From NCBI RefSeq assembly GCF_014836845.1, contig NZ_JACSQA010000001.1, positions 248,001 through 312,000 of the forward strand: 64,000 nt of DNA, given 5' to 3'. Numbering within the stretch: position 1 is the stretch's first letter; every line of letters starts with the position of its first letter. A program made the translations under genes and the position numbers. Under the pieces are notes generated by a model. The model was not told the DNA's origin and did no database searches. It saw only the letters and a list, made by a program, of their open reading frames with translations. Of this stretch, positions 52,899 through 63,940 are shown piece after piece. This DNA comes from Ureibacillus galli (lineage in GTDB: Bacteria; Bacillota; Bacilli; Bacillales_A; Planococcaceae).

Positions 52899-52979
52899 AA
52901 AAATATAAGGTTTGCCTAACTCCCCAAGAAATCCTTCCTGAAAAGTAATATAGTTTATGAGAATAGGATTGAAATCATG

Positions 52980-53222
52980 CTAACGATCTATATTTTTTTT
53001 ATAGTTGGTCGATAATCTTATCATCTCTGTTCCAATTTTATATCGTTTTGTCTGTTCATCGACAGTTAATAGATTTTCATCTCGTAATATAGTTAAGATG
53101 CGATGTAATGTACTAGGTGGTAAACGTAAATATCGAGCTAACTCATTGACTCCCCACTGAGGTTGTTCATCGATGAAGGCACGCAAAACAGCAAAGGCTT
53201 TCGAAATTGAATTATTATTCAT
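52980..53222 (-). pseudogene. IclR-family regulator, DNA-binding domain only
   Basis: An 80-residue frame that covers only the IclR helix-turn-helix: SISKAFAVLRAFIDEQPQWG, then VNELARYLRLPPSTLHRILT and a wing segment ending LSTNYKKNID. Normal IclR proteins have about 250 residues with a ligand domain, which is missing here. No continuation was seen in the next 100 bases in other frames. It is probably a truncated regulator of the adjacent CoA-transferase genes, though a free DNA-binding domain could still act. Confidence 0.7.
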
Positions 53223-53301
53223 AGATTACTCCTCAAGTGAAAAAGTAACAGCAAAAACAGGTCAAAGATTTTGAAATATTATTCTTTAAATACTAAAAGT
53301 T

Positions 53302-53958
53302 TTAACGGACTTCCATCTCTGCTAAATCTTTGGCGATTGAAAAGGACGCTTCTGTTTTATTTTTTATTTCTTCTACCGTTACTCCAGGTGCGGTTTCTAC
53401 TAGAATCATACCTTCATTCGTAAAATCAAACACGCCTAAATCGGTAATTAAACGATCCACAACTCCTTGACCAGTTAATGGTAAAGTACATTCCTTCTTC
53501 ACTTTCGATTCCCCGTTTTTTGAAACATGTTCCATTATGACAACGACTCGTTTTGCACCATGTACTAAATCCATTGCACCCCCCATGCCTTTTACCATTT
53601 TCCCTGGAATCATCCAGTTTGCTAAATCGCCTGTTTCTGATACTTCCATTCCACCTAAAATCGCAATATCAACATGTCCGCCGCGAATCATCGCAAAGCT
53701 TTCGGCAGAATCAAAAAAGGAAGCACCTTTTACAGTCGTAACGGTTTCTTTTCCTGCATTAATTAAATCTGGATCTACCTCTTCCTCTGTCGGGTAAGCA
53801 CCAATTCCTAATAATCCATTTTCGGATTGTAATAGCACTTGATAATCAGATGGAATCTCATTCGCTACGAGGGTTGGCATGCCAATACCAAGGTTAACGA
53901 CCATTCCATTTTCAATCTCTTTTACTGCTCTTTGTACGATTAATAATCGATTAGACAT
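53302..53958 (-). CDS. scoB: 3-oxoacid CoA-transferase subunit B
   Basis: A 218-residue beta subunit of a class I CoA-transferase. The active-site Glu lies in [12 protein letters not shown] (near residue 49). The [21 protein letters not shown] segment is typical for ScoB/AtoA. It moves CoA between succinyl-CoA and acetoacetate or related 3-oxoacids. It overlaps scoA by one base and is the downstream gene of the pair. Confidence 0.9.
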   Translation of the reverse strand: MSNRLLIVQRAVKEIENGMVVNLGIGMPTLVANEIPSDYQVLLQSENGLLGIGAYPTEEEVDPDLINAGKETVTTVKGASFFDSAESFAMIRGGHVDIAILGGMEVSETGDLANWMIPGKMVKGMGGAMDLVHGAKRVVVIMEHVSKNGESKVKKECTLPLTGQGVVDRLITDLGVFDFTNEGMILVETAPGVTVEEIKNKTEASFSIAKDLAEMEVR

Positions 53959-54662
53959 TATACATTCACCTCTTTACGAGTGATTTTTCGTTCAATTCGC
54001 TTTTCAAAGTTCGAACCGAGGAATACATGTTGAACGTAAACAGCAGGTGTATGAATATGATCAGGATCAAGACTACCTGCTTCTACAATTTCCTCTACTT
54101 CAGCGATTGTAACTTTCCCTGCTGTTGCAACAATTGGATTAAAATTCCGTGCTGTTTTCCGATAGACAAGATTTCCTAAAGTATCGGCTTTCCATGCTTT
54201 CACAAAGGCAAAATCTCCTACTATCGCTCGTTCTTCTATATAAGTTTTTCCGTCAAAAACCTTTGTCTCTTTGCCTTCCGCTACGAGGGTCCCTACCCCC
54301 GTAGCAGTATAGAAAGCAGGTATACCAGCACCACCTGCACGAATCCTTTCTGCTAAAGTTCCTTGTGGTGTTAATTCTACTTCCAGTTCTCCATTTAATA
54401 GTTGTTGTTCAAAAATTTTATTTTCTCCTACGTAGGAGCCAATCATTTTTTTAATTTGTTTATTTTTTAATAGCAAACCTAACCCCCAATCATCGATGCC
54501 ACAATTGTTACTGACCACGGTTAGGTTTTTAACTCCCATCTTGGCAATTGTTTGGATTGCATTTTCAGGGATACCACACAAACCAAAGCCACCTACTAAA
54601 ATCGTATCGTTATCTTTTAATCCTTCTAATACTTCTTCCATTGATTCAATTATTTTTGACAT
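53958..54662 (-). CDS. scoA: 3-oxoacid CoA-transferase subunit A
   Basis: A 234-residue alpha subunit of a class I CoA-transferase. The Gly-rich CoA-binding loop is [16 protein letters not shown] (residues 21-36), followed by the [14 protein letters not shown] and [15 protein letters not shown] segments. The start has GGAGGTG upstream. scoA and scoB form one operon, which ends near the truncated IclR gene. Substrate range (succinyl-CoA:3-ketoacid or acetate:acetoacetate) cannot be settled from sequence. Confidence 0.9.
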   Translation of the reverse strand: MSKIIESMEEVLEGLKDNDTILVGGFGLCGIPENAIQTIAKMGVKNLTVVSNNCGIDDWGLGLLLKNKQIKKMIGSYVGENKIFEQQLLNGELEVELTPQGTLAERIRAGGAGIPAFYTATGVGTLVAEGKETKVFDGKTYIEERAIVGDFAFVKAWKADTLGNLVYRKTARNFNPIVATAGKVTIAEVEEIVEAGSLDPDHIHTPAVYVQHVFLGSNFEKRIERKITRKEVNV

Positions 54663-54750
54663 TTTTCCACACCTCCTTTATCTATATATGATAGAAACAA
54701 AGCTATCATTCCACTATGCCGAATAGTTTTTTAATTTTTTTATAAAAAAG

Positions 54751-54775
54751 GACCTATGAACTAAGTTCATAGGTC
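54751..54775 (-). terminator. Terminator of tkt
   Basis: GACCTATGAACT and its complement form a 12-base stem; on the minus strand CCTTTTTTATAAAAAA follows. It lies 11 bases after the tkt stop and separates tkt from scoAB. Confidence 0.85.
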
Positions 54776-54785
54776 GAATTTGTGA

Positions 54786-56780
54786 TTATAATGCTTTTAC
54801 TTTTGCGACAACATTGTCAACTGTAAAGCCATATTTCTCCATAACGATTTCCCCAGGAGCACTTGCACCAAATTGATCAATCGCAAGAATATCTCCTTCG
54901 AAACCTGTATATTTATGCCAACCAAAAGAAGAACCCATTTCGATTGCTAAACGTTTTGTTACAGCTTTCGGTAATACAGACTCTTTATATTCAGCTGATT
55001 GTTGTTCAAAACGATCCATAGATGGCATCGAAACAACGGATACGTCCATCCCTTCAGCTAACAATTGTTTTTGAGCCTCTACCGCTAAAGAAACTTCTGA
55101 TCCAGTAGCAATTAAAATAGCATCTGGCGTTTCTTTTGTTGCTGGTGAAACAACATACGCCCCTTTAGCAACTCCATCTTTTGCTAGCTTAGCTGTCGTT
55201 TCTAATACCGGTAAGTTTTGACGAGAAAGAACAAGCACTGTCGGTACATTTTTAGATGACACAGCTAATTTCCAAGCTTCAGCAGATTCATTTGCATCAG
55301 CTGGACGAATGACAGAAAGATTTGGCATAGCTCGTAAGGAAGCTAAATGTTCTACTGGTTCATGAGTTGGTCCATCTTCTCCAACTGCAATTGAATCGTG
55401 AGTAAATACATAAGTAACAGGTAATCCCATTAATGCAGATAAACGTACAGCTGGACGAACATAGTCAGAGAATACAAAGAATGTTCCTCCAAATACATTT
55501 AATCCGCCATGTAATGCCATACCGTTTAAGGCCGCACCCATTGCAAATTCACGAACACCAAACCAAATATTGCGACCTTCTGGTGTATCAGGGAAGAAAT
55601 CGCCTGCACCTTTAATCGTTGTTTTGTTAGAGCCCGCAAGGTCTGCACTACCACCGAAGAAGGAAGGAACTTTTTTCGCTAACGCATTAATTACTTCCCC
55701 TGACGATGAACGAGTAGCGATTGATTTCCCTGCTTCATAAACAGGAACTTCAGCATCATAGTCTTTAGGTAGTTCATTGTTCATTGCTTTAATGAATTGC
55801 TCAGCTAACTCTGGGTATTCCGCTTTGTAGCTTTCAAATTTTGCGTTCCATTCTGCTTCTGGTTGAACCCCTTGTTTGTCAGCAGCTTCTTTGAAGATGG
55901 AATACACTTCTTCAGGAATTTGGAATGGTTCATGTTCCCAACCATAAGTAGCTTTTGTTAAAACGACTTCATCTGTACCAAGAGGTGCACCATGGGAATC
56001 CGCCTTACCTGATTTGTTTGGCGAACCATAACCAATCACCGTTTTCACTTCGATTAACGTTGGTTTTCCTTTTGATTGTTTCGCTTTCTCAATAGCTTCA
56101 TTGACTGCATCTACATCCGTACCTTCAGCGACATGAATATAGTTCCAACCATAAGATTCGAAGCGTTTTTGTACATTTTCAGAGAATGATTTCGCTAAAT
56201 CACCATCTAAAGATATATCATTCGAATCATATAAAACGATTAATTTATCTAATTGTAAGTGTCCAGCTAAAGAAATCGCCTCAGCAGCAACACCTTCCAT
56301 TAAATCGCCATCGCCACATAATGCAAACGTATAATGATCAACGATTTCATGACCTGGTTTATTATATGTAGCAGCTAAATGACGTTCAGCCATAGCCATC
56401 CCTACTGACATGGCAATCCCTTGTCCAAGCGGACCTGTTGTTGCCTCTACACCTACTGTATGTCCATACTCAGGATGTCCTGGAGTTTTAGAACCCCATT
56501 GACGGAAATTTTTAATTTCCTCCATGTCTAAACCATATCCACCAAGGTGTAATAAGCTATATAGTAACATTGAACCGTGACCAGCTGATAAAACAAAACG
56601 GTCGCGATTATACCATTTTGGATTTTGAGGATTATGACGCAATTGTTTTGTCCAAAGTGCGTAAGCCATTGGAGCCGCACCCATTGGTAAACCTGGATGA
56701 CCAGAGTTTGCTTTTTCGATTGCATCAATAGATAAAGTTCGGATAGCATTAATTGCTAAAAGATCCGCGTTTTGTGCCAT
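54786..56780 (-). CDS. tkt: Transketolase
   Basis: TPP enzyme of the non-oxidative pentose phosphate pathway, 664 residues. Characteristic segments are [20 protein letters not shown] at the N-terminus, the TPP motif [13 protein letters not shown] (near residue 156), the pyrimidine-domain segment [19 protein letters not shown], and the C-terminal domain start [22 protein letters not shown]. Its place between ynzC and sirA fits the B. subtilis order lexA-yneA-yneB-ynzC-tkt-sirA, although other genes are inserted on both sides here. Confidence 0.97.
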   Translation of the reverse strand: MAQNADLLAINAIRTLSIDAIEKANSGHPGLPMGAAPMAYALWTKQLRHNPQNPKWYNRDRFVLSAGHGSMLLYSLLHLGGYGLDMEEIKNFRQWGSKTPGHPEYGHTVGVEATTGPLGQGIAMSVGMAMAERHLAATYNKPGHEIVDHYTFALCGDGDLMEGVAAEAISLAGHLQLDKLIVLYDSNDISLDGDLAKSFSENVQKRFESYGWNYIHVAEGTDVDAVNEAIEKAKQSKGKPTLIEVKTVIGYGSPNKSGKADSHGAPLGTDEVVLTKATYGWEHEPFQIPEEVYSIFKEAADKQGVQPEAEWNAKFESYKAEYPELAEQFIKAMNNELPKDYDAEVPVYEAGKSIATRSSSGEVINALAKKVPSFFGGSADLAGSNKTTIKGAGDFFPDTPEGRNIWFGVREFAMGAALNGMALHGGLNVFGGTFFVFSDYVRPAVRLSALMGLPVTYVFTHDSIAVGEDGPTHEPVEHLASLRAMPNLSVIRPADANESAEAWKLAVSSKNVPTVLVLSRQNLPVLETTAKLAKDGVAKGAYVVSPATKETPDAILIATGSEVSLAVEAQKQLLAEGMDVSVVSMPSMDRFEQQSAEYKESVLPKAVTKRLAIEMGSSFGWHKYTGFEGDILAIDQFGASAPGEIVMEKYGFTVDNVVAKVKAL

Positions 56781-56915
56781 TATTTGACATCCTTTCTCGT
56801 GCTAATTATTGTTCTTATACAGTTTAGACAAGATTTTCTAATAAAACAATCCTATTCAAAGACATTTTAGAATTATGTCATACTTGTTTGAAATATATCA
56901 CATTTCTATCAACTA

Positions 56916-57146
56916 TTAATTGAGTTTATTTCGTTGAATTTTTTTAATTTTATCTGGTGTAACGTCGTTTCCATTGGCATCATAAACTTGTACATTTTCA
57001 ATTGTATTACGGAATGAAGAACGGAAAGATTCTAAATACTCTTTTCTAAGTGAAGTACGCTCTTTTGCCTCTGCTTCCGTTAATTTACCCTCTTTTGCCT
57101 TTTTTGATAGCTCATTAATACGAGCAATTTTTTCTTTTGATAACAT
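56916..57146 (-). CDS. ynzC: YnzC family protein (DUF896)
   Basis: A 76-residue helical protein: MLSKEKIARINELSKKAKEG, then LTEAEAKERTSLRKEYLESF and VYDANGNDVTPDKIKKIQR. This is a full DUF896 pattern. YnzC belongs to the SOS-induced set in B. subtilis, but there it is in one operon with yneA and yneB; here it is separated from them by about 4 kb, and I see no LexA box right upstream. Function unknown. Confidence 0.88.
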   Translation of the reverse strand: MLSKEKIARINELSKKAKEGKLTEAEAKERTSLRKEYLESFRSSFRNTIENVQVYDANGNDVTPDKIKKIQRNKLN

Positions 57147-57563
57147 CCTTTTCTCACCTTTCTATCTCAACCATTTAGCATAATAAATTCTTATCATTCT
57201 TTTAAATACTAAATGAAGATATTCAATACTTCAAAGGTAAGAAAAAAAGAGAAGAAGCGCAAGTAAAACACCTTTAAAAAGTAGAAATTAAAATTGATAA
57301 TAAGCACGTTACAATCATGAACGTTTTTTCAATTTATAATAAAATTCTACTTTGTAACTCAACTAGGGAATAAAAATGATGGGGTCGAGGTTCTTTTAGA
57401 GAGGATAGGAAGAATGAAAATAGTTGCCTTGTGTATTTTTGACATTTGACTGCTTAATTTTTCTCCGTATAGAATATTTCTGTTTTTTACTTAGAACTAA
57501 AGGCCTGTCCAGAAGGAGGTAATAGTTAAATTAGTATTACCCCCATTTACACTAATTCCATTT
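57147..57563. other. 417-base gap without a supported gene
   Basis: No coding frame with a ribosome site is visible. At 57513-57544 an inverted repeat (GGAGGTAATAGTTAAATTAG, then TATTACCCCC) could form a hairpin, but has no T-run. The ynzC promoter should be near its left end. Confidence 0.35.
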
Positions 57564-58307
57564 TTAAATTAATAAAATAATACCTGCAATAGTAGGGGTT
57601 AAAATAACGGTAGTTTTTAATATTTTCTTAGGTACAATGCCCGTAAACTTTGCTCCAATATAAGCACCGCATACTGTACCAATTAAAACTTGAATTAGTA
57701 ATAAATAATTAATAATACCTTCAAAATAAAAACCAATTCCACCACCAATAGCGAGAGGAATTGTCACGAGCATAGTAGTTCCTACTGCCTGCTGAACAGT
57801 TAGTTTTAACAAAACGAGTAACCCAACTTGAATAAATGGGGCTGAACCGATTCCAAACGTACCCGATAATATACCGCAAATAATTCCTAACAATATCGCT
57901 TTTAGCCATGTTAAAGGACTGTTTATTTCCAAAACTGGACTAGTTTTTTCATTAAAAATAAGCAATTTTAACAACAGTAAAAGAGCCGATAAAAATAACA
58001 TACCCGCTGTCATCAAAAGTAAAGATTGAGCGGGGATGAAAGCAGCTATTTTAGCTCCAAAAAAAGAGCCAAACGCGGCAAAGACTCCTACAATCAAACC
58101 GATTTTGACATGTGTATTTCCTTCTCTATAATGGCTAAACGCTCCCGACATACTTGTAAACGCCATGGCCGTAAGGGAAGTAGCTAAAGCCATATGAATG
58201 GGAATATTAAAAATGGTAGTTAAAACAGCAATGACAAAACCAGCTCCTCCACCACCAATAAAACCGAACAGTATACCTAGTATTAACATAACTAAAACAA
58301 TGAGCAT
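57564..58307 (-). CDS. TauE/SafE family sulfite/organic anion exporter
   Basis: A 247-residue membrane protein with seven or eight helices. The family's two Gly-rich repeats are visible: GILFGFIGGGGAGFVIAVLT at the N-terminus and LGIICGILSGTFGIGSAPFI near residue 137. TauE/SafE proteins transport sulfite, sulfoacetate or other organic anions. It lies downstream of the decayed CoA-transferase/CitE genes on the same strand, so it may once have served their pathway. Confidence 0.85.
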   Translation of the reverse strand: MLIVLVMLILGILFGFIGGGGAGFVIAVLTTIFNIPIHMALATSLTAMAFTSMSGAFSHYREGNTHVKIGLIVGVFAAFGSFFGAKIAAFIPAQSLLLMTAGMLFLSALLLLLKLLIFNEKTSPVLEINSPLTWLKAILLGIICGILSGTFGIGSAPFIQVGLLVLLKLTVQQAVGTTMLVTIPLAIGGGIGFYFEGIINYLLLIQVLIGTVCGAYIGAKFTGIVPKKILKTTVILTPTIAGIILLI

Positions 58308-58386
58308 GTGATTTCCCCCATTATTGTGCTGATACCTTATTACATAAGTGTTATAATCGTATAATTACTTTTTGAAGTATTTAATG

Positions 58387-58422
58387 ATCCCCGTACTACA
58401 CGACATAACATAGTACGGGGAT
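58387..58422. repeat. 12-base perfect inverted repeat
   Basis: ATCCCCGTACTA and TAGTACGGGGAT flank a 12-base loop. There is no T-run on either side, so it is not a classical terminator. It lies between the TauE gene and the CitE fragment. Confidence 0.6.
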
Positions 58423-58506
58423 AGGTTATCGTTTAAAGTTACAGTTTAAAGACAGGCTACTACTTGTTGAGGGCGATACAAAACCCAATGGGGGAACAAT
58501 AAACAA

Positions 58507-58890
58507 TTATTGGTTGTTGATAACTAACCGATTATAGTATTCTAGAATTGCTTCTGCTTGTTTAATAACGGGCAAATCAATCATTTTACCATCTAAGTTT
58601 ACAACACCTTTTCCTTGCTTTTCAGCCTTGTGCGCAGCATCAATTATTTTCCTTGCTTGTTCAACCTCAGACTTTGAAGGAGTAAAAACTTCATTGACAA
58701 TTTTAATTTGAGCCGGATGGACAATTAATTTCCCCTTAAAACCTAATTCTTTACTTAAAGTTGTTTCCTTTCTTAAACCAGATTCATTATAAATATCCGC
58801 ATACACAGTATCAATTGGTCCCTCCAATTGCGCTAGTCTTGATGCCAAAACTAGTTGTGATCTTGCAAATAGGAGCTCTAAACGATGATC
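58507..58890 (-). pseudogene. CitE-like lyase, C-terminal fragment
   Basis: From the junction near 58890 this frame reads RLELLFARSQLVLASRLAQL, then EGPIDTVYADI and GFKGKLIVHPAQIKIVNEVF, ending at 58507. It is the last 125 or so residues of a HpcH/CitE-type lyase of citramalyl-CoA or malyl-CoA type. The N-terminal part with the substrate-binding Arg and Glu is missing, and there is no proper start. It belongs to the same deletion event as the CoA-transferase fragment upstream. Confidence 0.75.
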
Positions 58891-59248
58891 TGTTTAAATC
58901 TTCATAGCCTAATCCCCATTTTTCAAGCGTTCCCGGTCTAAAATTTTCAATAATAATATCTACTTCTTTCACTAATTCCTTAACAACAGCTTGTGCCTCT
59001 GCATTCTTTAAATCTAACGTGATACTTTTTTTATTTCGAGACTGTACATACCACCAAAGGGAATTACCATTATGTAATAATCTCCATTTTCGAATTGGAT
59101 CACCTTTCTTCGGAGGTTCAATTTTTAATACCTCTGCACCAAAATCTGCGAATAATCTTCCTGCAAAGGGACCAGCGATTAATGAACCTAATTCCAATAC
59201 TTTAACCCCTTCTAACGGGCCAATAGATGATTCCCCCACAACACCCAC
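58890..59248 (-). pseudogene. CaiB-type (family III) CoA-transferase, N-terminal fragment
   Basis: The first 115-120 residues of a family III CoA-transferase: PLEGVKVLELGSLIAGPFAG, then RLFADFGAEVLKIEPPKKGD and EVDIIIENFRPGTLEKWGLG. The catalytic Asp region is lost. After YEDL the sequence switches into a CitE gene in another frame, and the open frame only continues to 58811 as nonsense. The frame starts with GTG codons behind GAAGGA. Family III transferases plus CitE act in itaconate, mesaconate or citramalate degradation. Confidence 0.75.
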
Positions 59249-59422
59249 TCCTTCATTACATTTTTTGCTCTTTTAATCCATTTTTTTCTACAACATAATT
59301 TAAATATAAAAGATGCGTCCATCATTGTCAACGGTCGACGGTCAACTTTTTTGCTTTTCAACATAAACTGATTCATGTAAAATATAGTAAATAATTACTT
59401 TAAAGAGAGAGATGATGTTGTA

Positions 59423-60076
59423 ATGACTAGGATTATTAAACATGACCTTTTACATAATCAGGTATATTCTGTGTTGATCGAAATGATTATGAAAGGCGAA
59501 TTTCAACCAGGGGATAAATTAGTTGAAACTAAAATTGCAAAAGAATTAGAGGTAAGTCGGGGAACTTTAAGAGAAGCATTACAAATGATTTTAAAAGACG
59601 GATTAATCTATAAAGAAGACAAAAATATGTATATTTATAATCCAGAAAAAAAGGATATTTTCGATTTATACGAATGTAGAAAAAGTTTAGAATCACTAGC
59701 AGCGAAATTAGCTGCAGAAAATATAACAAAAGAACAGTTGGCTTTACTTGGAGAAATTATTGAAAAGTCGAAAGAGGCAAATGAAAAAAAAGAATATAAA
59801 ACGCTAACTAAATTAAATCAACAGTTCCACGATCTTATTGATGAAGCATCGCATAACGAACATTTAATCCAAATTTGTGGTTTAATCAAAAATAAAACTC
59901 TTTTTATTCGTAACCATGTTTTACAAGCACATATTACAGATTATCAAGATTATGTAGCTGACCATGAAAAAATCTTTTTAGCCATTAAAAGTGGAGATGC
60001 TGAGGACGCTTATGAATTGATGAATCATCACATAAATCGAAGTTTTATAGAAATCAAAAAATCCATCAATAAATAA
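59423..60076 (+). CDS. GntR-family regulator, FCD subfamily
   Basis: A 217-residue regulator. The N-terminal winged helix (GEFQPGDKLVETKIAKELEV, then SRGTLREALQMILKDGLI) is followed by a helical FCD domain with LYECRKSLESLAAKLAAENI and QQFHDLIDEASHNEHL. It is divergent from the CoA-transferase fragment with a 174-base gap and so was probably the regulator of that lost pathway. It looks intact. Confidence 0.88.
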   Translation: MTRIIKHDLLHNQVYSVLIEMIMKGEFQPGDKLVETKIAKELEVSRGTLREALQMILKDGLIYKEDKNMYIYNPEKKDIFDLYECRKSLESLAAKLAAENITKEQLALLGEIIEKSKEANEKKEYKTLTKLNQQFHDLIDEASHNEHLIQICGLIKNKTLFIRNHVLQAHITDYQDYVADHEKIFLAIKSGDAEDAYELMNHHINRSFIEIKKSINK

Positions 60077-60099
60077 TTTTTAAAGAAGTGGGATTAAGA

Positions 60100-60132
60100 A
60101 ATAGGCTGAAGCATCAAAACGCTTTAGCCTAT
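60100..60132 (+). terminator. Terminator after the GntR gene
   Basis: AATAGGCTGAAGC pairs with GCTTTAGCCTATT around a seven-base loop, followed by ATTATTT. Confidence 0.75.
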
Positions 60133-60164
60133 TATTATTTAATAAAAATAATATTTTTATCTTG

Positions 60165-61037
60165 CTAAAAAATACTAGAGACGCTATCCCCTTGTATCGG
60201 TTCTTTTCCATCATTAAAACGAATTCGAATCGAGTTCCCTTTTGTAAAATCTACAGCATCCATTACTTGGAAGTGTACATGGGGTTCAGAAGAATTCCCT
60301 GAATTTCCGCATAAACCGATAAGTTGCCCAGCAGTAACAGTTTCTCCTTCATGTACTTGAATGGAGTGTTGTTTTAAGTGAGCAAGCATACTGTATTCTT
60401 TATGCTTATGTTCAATAATGACACAATTACCTTCCGGAATATTTGGATTCATCTCCCCTGGGACATTATCTTCTATATCCTTTATAATTTTCACAACTTT
60501 TCCATCAGCTGGGGCAAGTATTTCTTGTTTAAAAGCGTAGTAATTTTCATTTTTCGATGGGTTGTCTTTATAAGTCTTGTTATTCTGAACTTGAACTAAA
60601 TCATAAGCATAACGTTGACTCTCATACAAATAGTGATAATTGATAAATTCATTGCAACCACCCCAAAAAACAAACCATTCCCCTTTAATGGGCATCGTGT
60701 AAATATTCTTCGTTAATCGTTTATCCGTTTCTGGATAGGTCATATATGGTTTCAATAAAAGTCTTTGAATAATCCCCTTTTCATCGAAGGAGACGGAAAT
60801 CGCTTTTTCTTCTCGATCGTCTAACCAAACATAATGAATGGAATATAACATATTGGTACGAAACTTAATGTGGTAACTCGTTACATTTGCGTTAAAAGAA
60901 CGGGCTAATTCTATAAACTGCTCTAGGGAAATGAAGTTTTGAAATTCTTCAGTCGTTTGTCGATAGATCGTTTCATATTCTCCTGAAAGAAAATACGCAC
61001 CAAACTCTTCGGGAGTAATTACTTTAAATATTCCCAT
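60165..61037 (-). CDS. M23-family metallopeptidase with N-terminal DUF3887-like domain
   Basis: A 290-residue protein. The C-terminal LytM/M23 domain (from about residue 165) shows LAPADGKVVKIIKDIEDNVP, AHLKQHSIQVHEGETV and the metal-binding HxH in SSEPHVHFQVMD. The N-terminal part (1-110) with SGEYETIYRQTTEEFQNFIS resembles DUF3887-type domains. There is no signal peptide, so it may act in the cytosol or leave by another route. A first His of the canonical M23 Hx(3)D motif was not obvious. The ATG at 61037 has GGAGGTG upstream. Confidence 0.8.
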   Translation of the reverse strand: MGIFKVITPEEFGAYFLSGEYETIYRQTTEEFQNFISLEQFIELARSFNANVTSYHIKFRTNMLYSIHYVWLDDREEKAISVSFDEKGIIQRLLLKPYMTYPETDKRLTKNIYTMPIKGEWFVFWGGCNEFINYHYLYESQRYAYDLVQVQNNKTYKDNPSKNENYYAFKQEILAPADGKVVKIIKDIEDNVPGEMNPNIPEGNCVIIEHKHKEYSMLAHLKQHSIQVHEGETVTAGQLIGLCGNSGNSSEPHVHFQVMDAVDFTKGNSIRIRFNDGKEPIQGDSVSSIF

Positions 61038-61168
61038 TACTAACACCTCCATTTTTGATAAAGGGCGATTTATATTAATAGATACGATTATTTTGTAAAT
61101 ATGTTTCAATTCACTCTAATTGTAACTATCATCAACCAACTATGAATTCTTTCATTTATGTATAAAAA

Positions 61169-61199
61169 ATGGGACATGTTCCGTATGAACAAGTCCCAT
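61169..61199 (-). terminator. Terminator after yneB
   Basis: ATGGGACATGTTC pairs with GAACAAGTCCCAT; on the minus strand TTTTTTATA follows. It lies 12 bases after the yneB stop. Confidence 0.8.
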
Positions 61200-61210
61200 C
61201 AATTCGTTGT

Positions 61211-62205
<995 letters not shown>

Positions 62206-62222
62206 AACTCTCAACCTCTTTT

Positions 62223-62302
62223 CGAATGTTTGTTCGGAATATATGTTCTTAATTTAATACGAACACATGTTTTTGTCAACACTATTTTCGAACCTATGTT
62301 TG
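62223..62302. promoter_or_regulatory. Four LexA boxes between yneA and lexA
   Basis: Boxes of the form CGAAC-N4-GTTYG lie at 62223-62236 (CGAATGTTTGTTCG), 62236-62249 (GGAATATATGTTCT), 62260-62273 (CGAACACATGTTTT) and 62289-62302 (CGAACCTATGTTTG). The last is a perfect match. They should repress both yneA-yneB and lexA. Confidence 0.85.
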
Positions 62303-62374
62303 CTTTTTTGTTTTATCACTGATATACTATATGTAATTAATAGAGATACATATTCACTTAAAGAGGTGAGAGAA

Positions 62375-62995
62375 TTGAAAAAAATATCAAAAAGGCAAGA
62401 AGATATTTTAGCATTCATAAAAGAAGAAGTTCGGACGAAAGGATATCCACCTTCTGTTCGTGAAATCGGCGAAGCGGTAGGTCTAGCTTCCAGTTCCACT
62501 GTACATGGACATTTAGCCCGTTTAGAAAGTAAAGGACTTATCCGACGCGACCCTACAAAACCGCGCGCTATTGAAATTTTAGATGGTGAAAATGATACAG
62601 TTCAAAAACAGTCCGTTGTACATGTTCCCCTTGTAGGGAAAGTAACAGCTGGTTTACCTATAACTGCAATTGAAAATATTGAAGAATATTTCCCGCTACC
62701 AGATACTTATGGTGCGAGCGAAGAAAACTTATTTATGTTGGAAGTAATGGGAGAATCCATGATTGAAGCAGGGATTCTAGATGGCGATTACGTTGTCGTA
62801 AAACAAACTTCTACTGCGAATAATGGCGATATTGTTGTGGCTATGACAGAAGATGATGAAGCAACAGTAAAGCGTTTCTTTAAAGAAAAAACTCATTTCC
62901 GCTTACAACCTGAAAATTCCAGCATGGACCCAATTCTAGTGAACCAAGTGAGCATTTTAGGTAAAGTAGTAGGCTTATACCGTCAAATTCATTAA
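62375..62995 (+). CDS. lexA: LexA repressor
   Basis: SOS repressor of 206 residues. The N-terminal winged helix ([20 protein letters not shown]) is followed by the autocleavage site VTAGLPI and the catalytic dyad: Ser in [11 protein letters not shown] and Lys in YVVVKQT. The start is TTG at 62375 behind AAGAGGTGAG, since the conserved sequence begins [14 protein letters not shown]; the frame is open further upstream but crosses the LexA boxes. Confidence 0.97.
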   Translation: MKKISKRQEDILAFIKEEVRTKGYPPSVREIGEAVGLASSSTVHGHLARLESKGLIRRDPTKPRAIEILDGENDTVQKQSVVHVPLVGKVTAGLPITAIENIEEYFPLPDTYGASEENLFMLEVMGESMIEAGILDGDYVVVKQTSTANNGDIVVAMTEDDEATVKRFFKEKTHFRLQPENSSMDPILVNQVSILGKVVGLYRQIH

Positions 62996-62998
62996 AAA

Positions 62999-63036
62999 AG
63001 GTTGTCTCGTAGTCTAAAGGACTGAGGGACAACCTT
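62999..63036. terminator. Terminator between lexA and the amidotransferase gene
   Basis: AAGGTTGTC pairs with GACAACCTT, with an inner AGTC/GACT pairing. The upstream side is A-rich, so it works best toward the minus strand. Confidence 0.6.
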
Positions 63037-63075
63037 GCTTCGTTTAGGGATTACTGCTTTGTTAAACGAACAATT

Positions 63076-63783
63076 TTAAATTTCATTACTACATGCATTA
63101 ATAAAGGCTTTAAATAATTTTTGAGAATGTTCTTCTTGGGCAACTGCCATTTCTTCAGGGTGCCACTGAACCCCAATACAAAACGGATAATCTTTTAATT
63201 CGATCGCTTCGATTATTCCATCCGTTGCCTTTGCGGAAATCGAAAAAGAATTTGGAACGTTTTTAACTGACTGGTGATGGAAAGAGTTTACGGCAATTTT
63301 TTCTTTACCAATAATTTGGTGCAAATGACTATTTGACTTAATTTCTATATAATGGGAAGCTTCTACTCTACTCGCTTTTTGTTGGTGAAGAATCGGTGTA
63401 CTTTCATATTGGGAATTAATATCTTGATAAAGATTTCCCCCCATCGTAATATTCAACAATTGGATTCCACGACAAATACCGAAAATAGGTATTTTCTTTT
63501 CTAACGCCACTTTAGTAAGTGTAATTTCCATTTGGTCTCTTTCTAACATCACATGCCCTAAGTTTAAATGAGGCTCTTCATGAAAATAATGAGGGTGAAC
63601 ATCTACCCCACCTGTTAGTAATAAGCCATCCATTTTTGTGACCAATTGCATAGCATCTTTTTCTACACCAAAAGGTAGTACAAATGGAATACCGCCTGCA
63701 TTTAAAATAGATTTTACATAGGCTTCGTTTATACAATACTGTCCATTGCTCTCCGTCATTGTCACACCAATAATCGGTTTCAT
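63076..63783 (-). CDS. Class I glutamine amidotransferase-like gamma-glutamyl hydrolase (PuuD type)
   Basis: A 235-residue peptidase C26 family protein. The nucleophile is in FGICRGIQLLNITMGG (near residue 104), preceded by LLLTGGVDVHPHYF; the His-Glu pair is in IGVQWHPEEMA. PuuD-like enzymes hydrolyse gamma-glutamyl-GABA or related amides. It begins MKPIIGVTMTES behind GGAGGTG. No polyamine genes are nearby, so the true substrate is open. Confidence 0.88.
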   Translation of the reverse strand: MKPIIGVTMTESNGQYCINEAYVKSILNAGGIPFVLPFGVEKDAMQLVTKMDGLLLTGGVDVHPHYFHEEPHLNLGHVMLERDQMEITLTKVALEKKIPIFGICRGIQLLNITMGGNLYQDINSQYESTPILHQQKASRVEASHYIEIKSNSHLHQIIGKEKIAVNSFHHQSVKNVPNSFSISAKATDGIIEAIELKDYPFCIGVQWHPEEMAVAQEEHSQKLFKAFINACSNEI

Positions 63784-63940
63784 CTAAACACCTCCAGAAT
63801 CAATCTATAACAAATAAAACTGTTATAGAATATTCTAGATTGGGTTAATTATCTCCTTTAAAAGGATTTATCTTTTCTGTTTGATGTTTAAAAAAGACTG
63901 TTGGACGATATGAATTACGCTTTTTAATAACAAAATTGTT

